Assembly (NCBI GenBank): GCA_933228675.1
Contig: OW121743.1
Location: 90,331,998-90,395,997, forward strand
DNA length: 64,000 nt
Source: Stomorhina lunata
Lineage: Eukaryota; Arthropoda; Insecta; Diptera; Rhiniidae
Reading direction: 5' to 3'
Shown here: in pieces, positions 58,132-64,000 of the stretch
How the letters are laid out: the number at the start of each line of letters is the position of its first letter
Position numbering within the stretch: position 1 is the first letter of the stretch
Program-made: the position numbers and the translations under genes
Notes under the pieces: model-generated
What the model saw: only the letters and a program-made list of their open reading frames with translations
Databases searched by the model: none
Told to the model about the DNA's origin: nothing

Positions 58132-58521
58132 CATTTTTTACTTGAAAAAATCAAAATTTTTAAAACCTTATAATGCGAACTCCTTTTCCATTCTGTCAAA
58201 CTAAATTGCCTATATCAAACACAAAGTGCTCAAAATGAATGATTTTATTAGCTTATAGAGGTGCTTTTTTAAATACACATCAGTTCTGTTAAAAATTAAC
58301 AAATAAATAAAAAGTCGTTAAAAAGGCATTTTTTACTTGAAAAAATCAAAATTTTTAAAACCTTATAATGCGAACTCCTTTTCCATTCTGTCAAACTAAA
58401 TTGCCTATATCAAACACAAAGTGCTCAAAATGAATGATTTTATTAGCTTATAGAGGTGCTTTTTTAAATACACATCAGTTCTGTTAAAAATTAACAAATA
58501 AATAAAAAGTCGTTAAAAAGG
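58132..58521. repeat. 195-bp exact tandem duplication
   Basis: Two adjacent copies (58,132-58,326 and 58,327-58,521) begin CATTTTTTACTTGAAAAAAT and end AAGTCGTTAAAAAGG. I found no difference between them. The sequence is ordinary AT-rich DNA with AATGCGAACTCCTTTTCC inside. A recent replication or repair duplication, or an assembly error. Confidence 0.9.
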
Positions 58522-59349
58522 CAGACAACAGCTTTAAGAGACACTGGAAACAAAAAACTTTTAAAATTTGTAATGAGAAAAAAAATGTTTGTGAAATTAT
58601 ACCCTAAAGAGAAATTAAAACAAGTAGACCTTTGAGTAAACAAAGCATTAATGTGTGTGTATTTCGGGGATGGCAAGCATGATACAATTGTAATTTTATG
58701 ATATATTTTTAACCAGATTTAACCGGGTTCTGTTTAATACAATTTGGAATTCTTAATTTTTTAATGTTTAAATTTTCAAAAGAATTTTAATACAAACTTT
58801 AATTGTTAAATTTTAATCAATCAAAAGGGATTAAATATTTTCCTATATAGTTTAGAATTTGATACTCGTAAAATGAAGCCGACACGTTCAATTTTTAATA
58901 CAATATATTCTATGTATGTTACCATCATGGTCTCAAAAGTACCTTTTGTTTTTATATTTGTTACAAAATCAAGAAAGTCATTTTCCATCCCTGGCGTATA
59001 TATGTTTGTAGAAAAGAGTTTGAGTATGGTAAAGGGAATGAGAATGATTAAATGAGACTGACTGCAGCAACATTGTTTCGAGGGTCTTCTATGCGTATGA
59101 GTATTTTTTTAATTGCATTATTACGAATACGCAGTGGAGGTTGTTAATGTTAAACCAAAGGGAAACAGACAGTTTTTAATATTATGAAATTATACGTTTG
59201 TTAAAGTTTAAGAAATGTTAAACATTATTAAATTTAATGGACTTAGAAATATTCTAGATATTTGAAATTTTGACACTAAAAAAAATTATATTACTTTCTC
59301 TTATAAAAAAAATATTTTGCGGAAAAAAATTTTTACATCTCAAACATTT
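58522..59349. other. AT-rich stretch without recognised genes
   Basis: No gene supported. The 60-codon frame at 58,873-59,055 has no recognisable domain. Confidence 0.5.
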
Positions 59350-61850
59350 CTAAATATCATTATTCACAATCACCAACATTTCTATAGAAAACTCTTCCCA
59401 TCAGCAACTTTTCTATAAAAACCCTTCTCATCACTAAGTTTTCTATAGAAAATTCTTTTCATTAATAATTTTTCTATAGAAAACTCTTCCCATCACCAAC
59501 TTTTCTATAGAAAACTCTTCCCATCACAAACTTTTCTATAAAAAAAACTCTTCCCATCACCAATTTTTCTATAGAGAACTCTTCCCATCACCAACCTTTC
59601 TATAGAAAGCTCTTCCCATCACCAACTTTTCTATAGAAAAATCTTCCCATCACCAACTTTTCTATAAAACAACTCTTCCCATCACCATATTTTGTATAAA
59701 AAACTCTTCCCATCACCAATTTTTCTATAGAAAACTCTTCCCATTACCAACTTTTCAATAGAAAACTCTTCCCATCACCAACTTTTCTATAGAAAACTCT
59801 TCCCATCACCAACTTTTTTATAGAAAACTCTTCCCATCACCAACTTTTTTATAGAAAACTCTTCCCATCACCAACTTTTCTTTAGAAAACTCTTTCCATC
59901 ACCAACTTTTCTATAGAAAACTCTTACCATCACCAACTTTTCTATAGAAAACTCTTCTCATCACCAACTTTTCTATAGAAAACTCTTCCCATCACCAACT
60001 TTTCTATAGAAAACTATTCCCGTCACCAACTTTTCTATGGAAAACTCTTCCTATCATCAACTTTTCTATAGAAAATTCTTCCCATCACCAACTTTTCTAT
60101 AGAAAACTCTTCCCATCACCAACTTTTCTACAGAAAACTCCTCCCCTTACCAACTTTTCTATAGAAAACTTTACCTATCACCTACTTTTCTATAGAAAAC
60201 TTTACCTATCACCAACTTTTCTATAGAAAACTTTACCCATCACCAACTTTTCTATAGAAAACTTTTCCCATCACCAACTTTTGTATAGAAAACTTTACCC
60301 ATCACTAAACTTTCTATAGAAAACTTTACTCATCACCAACTTTTCTATAGAAAACTCTTCCCATAATCAACTTTTCTATAGAAAACTCTTCCTATCACCA
60401 TTTTTTTATAGAAAACTCTTCCCATCACCAACTTTTCTATAGAAAACTCTTCCCATCACCAACTTTTCTATAGAAAACTCTTCCCGTCACCAACTTTTCT
60501 ATGGAAAACTCTTCCCATCACCAACTTTTCTATAGAAAATTCTTCCCATCACCAACTTTTCTATAGAAAACTCTTCCCATCACCAACTTTTCTACAGAAA
60601 ACTACTCCCCTTACCAACTTTTCTATAGAAAACTTTACCTATCACCTACTTTTCTATAGAAAACTTTACCCATCACCAACTTTTCTATAGAAAACTTTTT
60701 CCATCACCAACTTTTGTATAGAAAACTTTACCCATCACTAAACTTTCTATAGAAAACTTTACTCATCACCAACTTTTCTATGGAAAACTCTTCCCATAAT
60801 CAACTTTTCTATAGAAAACTCTTCCTATCACCAACTTTTCTATAGAAAACTCTTCCCATCACCAACTTTTCTATAGAAAACTCTTCCTATCACCAACTTT
60901 TCTATAGAAGACTCCCATCACCAATTCTTTTTGTCTCATATTTTTCTGTAGCAAACTCTTCCTATCTCAAATTTTTCTATAGAAAACTCTTCCCATCTTA
61001 GATTTTTGTATAAAAAAACCCTTATCATCTTAAATTTTTTATTGAAAATTCTTCCCATTTTTAAAAGAAAACTCTTTAATTTCAGATTTATCTATAAAAG
61101 ACTCTTCTCATCCCAGATTTTTTTTTTATAGAAAACTCTTTACACATCAGATTTTTTATATAAAACCCTTCCCATCTCAGGTTTTTCTATAGAAAATTCT
61201 TATTCTTATCTCAGACTTTTTGTAGAAACTCTTCCCATCTCAGATTTTTCTATGGAAAACTCTTCTCACACCAGATTTTTCTATAAAAACTCTTGCCATC
61301 TCATGTTTTTGTATATAAAACTCTTCTCTTTTCTCAGATTTTTCTATAGAGAAATCTTCCTTTCTTAGATTATAAAAAACTGTTCCCACCTAGGATTTTT
61401 TTTTTTTTGTAGAAAACTCTTTCGATCTCAGTTTTTTCTATAGAAAGCTCTTTCCATCTCAGATTTTTCTATACAAAGCTCTTCCATGTCAGATTTTTCA
61501 ATATAAACTTTTCCCATCACAGATTTTTTATAGAAAACTCTTCCTTTCTCAGATTTTTCTATAGAAAACTCTTCCTTTCTGACATTTTTATGTAGAAAAC
61601 TTTTCCTATCTCAGATTTTTCTATAAAAAACTCTTTCCATCTAGGATTTTTTTGTAGAAAACTCTTCCAATCTCAGGTTTTTCTGTATAAAACTCCTTCT
61701 ATCTCAGATTTGTTGATTTTGACTCTTTCCATATCAGATTTTTCTTTTGAAAACTCTTCCCATCACCAACTTTTCGGTATAAAACTCTTCCCATCAAACA
61801 ATTTTATAGAAAACTTTCAATCTAAGTTATTTCCATAAAAAGCCTTTACA
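59350..61850. repeat. Long palindromic array, CCCATCACCAA then CCCATCTCAGA spacer (31 bp)
   Basis: About 80 units. From 59,350 to about 60,930 the spacer is CTCTTCCCATCACCAAC. From about 60,930 to 61,740 it is CTCTTCCCATCTCAGAT and the palindrome itself decays. A set of ACTTTACC(C/T)ATCACC variants starting after CTACAGAAAACTCCTCCCC at about 60,128 recurs at about 60,592, a higher-order repeat near 464 bp, close to fifteen units. Confidence 0.96.
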
Positions 61851-63214
61851 ATTTTATTATGATGCTATATTCCTAATATCAACATATTTTGATTGAAATT
61901 TTTACCAAAAGCTGCCTTTAGTACGAATTTAATAATTTTGCATGTCTGTTATTATTTGAAATTATAAATCCCTAAGGTTTTACTGTCAAATGACAACAAA
62001 ATGTTAAACAAATCCAATACCTGTCTCATAAATTTTATGTTCAACCAAAATAAATTGTTCTCTGTTTTAATAATAGATCCATCTGCTACAATGGTTGCAA
62101 AAAGCGATGATATAAATCATTTTTTATATTTTTATTATGACAATTTAAAATTTTACAATGATTCATAATGCAAAAATATCCGCAACTACAACTGTTATTA
62201 CAAATATTAATGTTAAAGAGGGAATACAGATTTAGAGTTTTTACAAATATAAAATATATTTTCATTTGTGTTACATTTGTTGTATACATATATTACTAAA
62301 ACATTAGTGAGGTCAAAAAATTAGTGTTAAATATTTCTATTCAAAACACTTCTTATAAAACTTGTATAACACATACATATATAGGTAGTAATTGAAATAT
62401 AAAGAAAATCTTCAAATCTTTTGATTACTTTTGCAAACATAATTTAGCTTAAATCACTTCCTTATCCAGGGATAACCTTAATATAATATTTGTTATAAAA
62501 AATACTACAAACAAAAAACTACAACATTACAAGTAACAACAATAATATAATATTTTATAGAGAAAAAAAAAATATATATTTACAAAAATAAAACAATCTA
62601 TCAACAAAAATGATGATGTCTCATGACACTGATTTTCATTTATTTTTGTTTTATTCCTCATCATTTTTATTTATTATTATGGACTAGATTTTTTTTCCAC
62701 AAAGCCAAAAAAATACATCCTTGGGGATATAAAACACACACACACAAAAATCAGGAACTGCAGCAAAAAGTTAAAAGAAAGAAGAAAAATCAAATCAAAA
62801 TATAATTTCCGCTTATCGTAGGATTATGACATATCATGTATTGAAAAGAACAAAAAAAAATAAGAAAGTACGGGAGACTTTTGAAATAAAATGAACCATG
62901 ATATAGCATATAATCATTGTATTAAGTTAAATGACAAAGAACGAAAATAGATTTATCTTTTTTTTGTCATTTGAAATGATTTATGGTGTTTTTACTTTTC
63001 TTTGGTTATGGTTAAAAAATAAGTTTTTCTTAACAAAAAAAATGTGTAATTAAATGAGGCCATGAATTTTTTCAAACCTCCTTGAAATATGCAATACAAT
63101 TGTTTAAAAAAATGATTTAATTATGATTCAAGTTCAAGTTGATTTACTTGATTCCTGTGTCCAAATTATCTCGATAGGGGGAGGATACTAACAATTGATT
63201 CAAATCATACATAC
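61851..63214. other. AT-rich stretch without recognised genes
   Basis: No gene supported. A motif copy lies at 63,077 (CCTCCTTGAAATATGCAATA). A short (CA)n run lies near 62,733-62,746. Confidence 0.5.
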
Positions 63215-64000
63215 TTTTTTTTCTGTAGAAGAATTTTTTTTATCGAAATTTTGTCTAAAACAAAAATTTATTATCGAATATTTTTCTATAGAAAAATTTT
63301 TTTATCGAAAATTTTTTATCGAAAATTTTCTTTAGAAAAATTTTTTTATCGAAAATTTTTCCATCGAAAAATTTTTTTATCAAAAATTTTTCTATAGAAA
63401 AATTTTTTTATCGAAAATTTTTCTATAGAAAAATTTTTTTATCGAAAATTTTTCTATAGAAAAATTTTTTTATCAAAAATTTTTCTATAGAAAAATTTTT
63501 TTAACGAAAATTTTTCTATAGAAAAATTTTTTTATCGAAAATTTTTCTATAGAAAAATTGTTTTATCGAAAATTTTTCTATAGAAAAATTGTTTTATCGA
63601 AAATTTCTCTATAGAAAAATTTTTTTATCGAAAATTTTTCCATAGAAAAATTTTTTTATCGAAAATTTTTCTATAGAAAAATTTTTTTATCGAAAATTTT
63701 TCTATAGAAAAATTTTTTTATCGAAAATTTTTCTATAGAAAAATTTTTTTATCGAAAATTTTTCTATAGAAAAATTTTTTTATCGAAAATTTTTCTATAG
63801 AAAAATTTTTTTATCGAAAATTTTTCTATAGAAAAATTTTTTTATCGAAAAATTTTCTATAGAAAATTTTTTTCATCGAGAATTTTCTGTAGAAAATTTT
63901 TTTCATCGAAAATTTTCTATAGAAAATTTTTTTCATCGAAAATTTTCTATAGAAAATTTTTTTCATCGAAAATTTTCTATAGAAAAATTTTTTTTATCGA
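63215..64000. repeat. Palindromic array, TTTTTTATCGAAAA spacer, runs off the window
   Basis: About 25 units of TTTTTCTATAGAAAAA plus TTTTTTTATCGAAAA (31 bp). This is the complement orientation of the TTTTCGATAAAAAAA units of arrays 3 and 5. The last units (from about 63,840) change to TTTTTTTCATCGAAAA. The array continues past the window edge. Confidence 0.96.

Noticed and set aside
53570..61850. CRISPR-like repeat-spacer arrays
   Set aside because: The spacers between the 14-bp palindromes are themselves repeated, the unit is only 31 bp, and the context is eukaryotic non-coding DNA without cas genes. These are minisatellites.
345..64000. TTTTCTATAGAAAA as a telomere or centromere repeat
   Set aside because: The arrays are short, interrupted by single-copy DNA and of many subtypes, which does not suit a centromeric or telomeric block, although a pericentric location cannot be excluded.

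Overview
The window looks like non-coding, very AT-rich DNA from an insect nuclear genome, most likely a higher fly (Diptera, perhaps a calyptrate). The reasons are long AT-rich stretches with CATA/ACAT and GTT microsatellites, tRNA-headed SINE-like relics, and a repeat that resembles the INE-1/DINE-1 (Helitron-related) elements of flies as I remember them. I found no protein-coding gene, exon or functional structural-RNA gene I can support. The longest open frames are about 60-120 codons, and most are translations of simple repeats. The window is best read as intergenic or deep intronic sequence built from repeats.

About one third of the window (roughly 21 kb by summing block lengths) is palindromic minisatellite. 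Nearly every array carries the 14-bp perfect palindrome TTTTCTATAGAAAA, mostly at a 30-31 bp period, but the DNA between palindromes differs from array to array. Spacers are TTTTTGATAAAA-like (0.35-1.8, 21.4-22.9 kb), TTTTCGATAGAAATA or TTTTCGATAAAAAAA (3.5-5.3, 7.2-9.1, 16.9-18.1 kb), TTTTATCAAAAA-like (35-37.5 kb), GTGAGGTGGGAAGAG (51.4-52.5 kb), CTCTTCCCATCACCAA or close variants (53.6-61.8 kb) and TTTTTTATCGAAAA (63.2 kb to the window end). A separate array at 24.9-25.6 kb has a shorter, roughly 21-bp unit built on another 14-bp palindrome, TTTTAGTACTAAAA.

Transposon-derived pieces lie between the arrays. At 9,105-14,121 two copies of a 2,433-bp DINE-like element form a head-to-head inverted repeat around a 151-bp spacer, identical in every part I compared. 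About ten copies of a roughly 320-bp foldback/MITE-like family (A, ends GGGGCCAAATTAC) and a related, older family (B) are scattered from 20 kb to 47 kb; in one place A sits inside B. A TA-flanked MITE with pogo/Tigger-like ends (32,760-33,568) carries its own minisatellite. A 120-170 bp sequence (C) borders four of the arrays and another sequence (E) borders the far side of two, which suggests that arrays move as the interior of mobile elements.

Further structure includes a dispersed motif of about 20 bp, CCTAAAAGTATGCAACA and its complement, in roughly 40 places outside the arrays; three evenly spaced CTCF-like sites at 32.35-32.62 kb; tRNA-derived SINE fragments; a 195-bp tandem duplication at 58.1-58.5 kb; and an older 1-kb tandem duplication at 42-43.5 kb split by a composite insertion. 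There is no gene network to describe. What works together here is a set of transposons and palindromic satellites that appear to have spread each other. All family names are from memory and by eye; no alignment or database search was possible.
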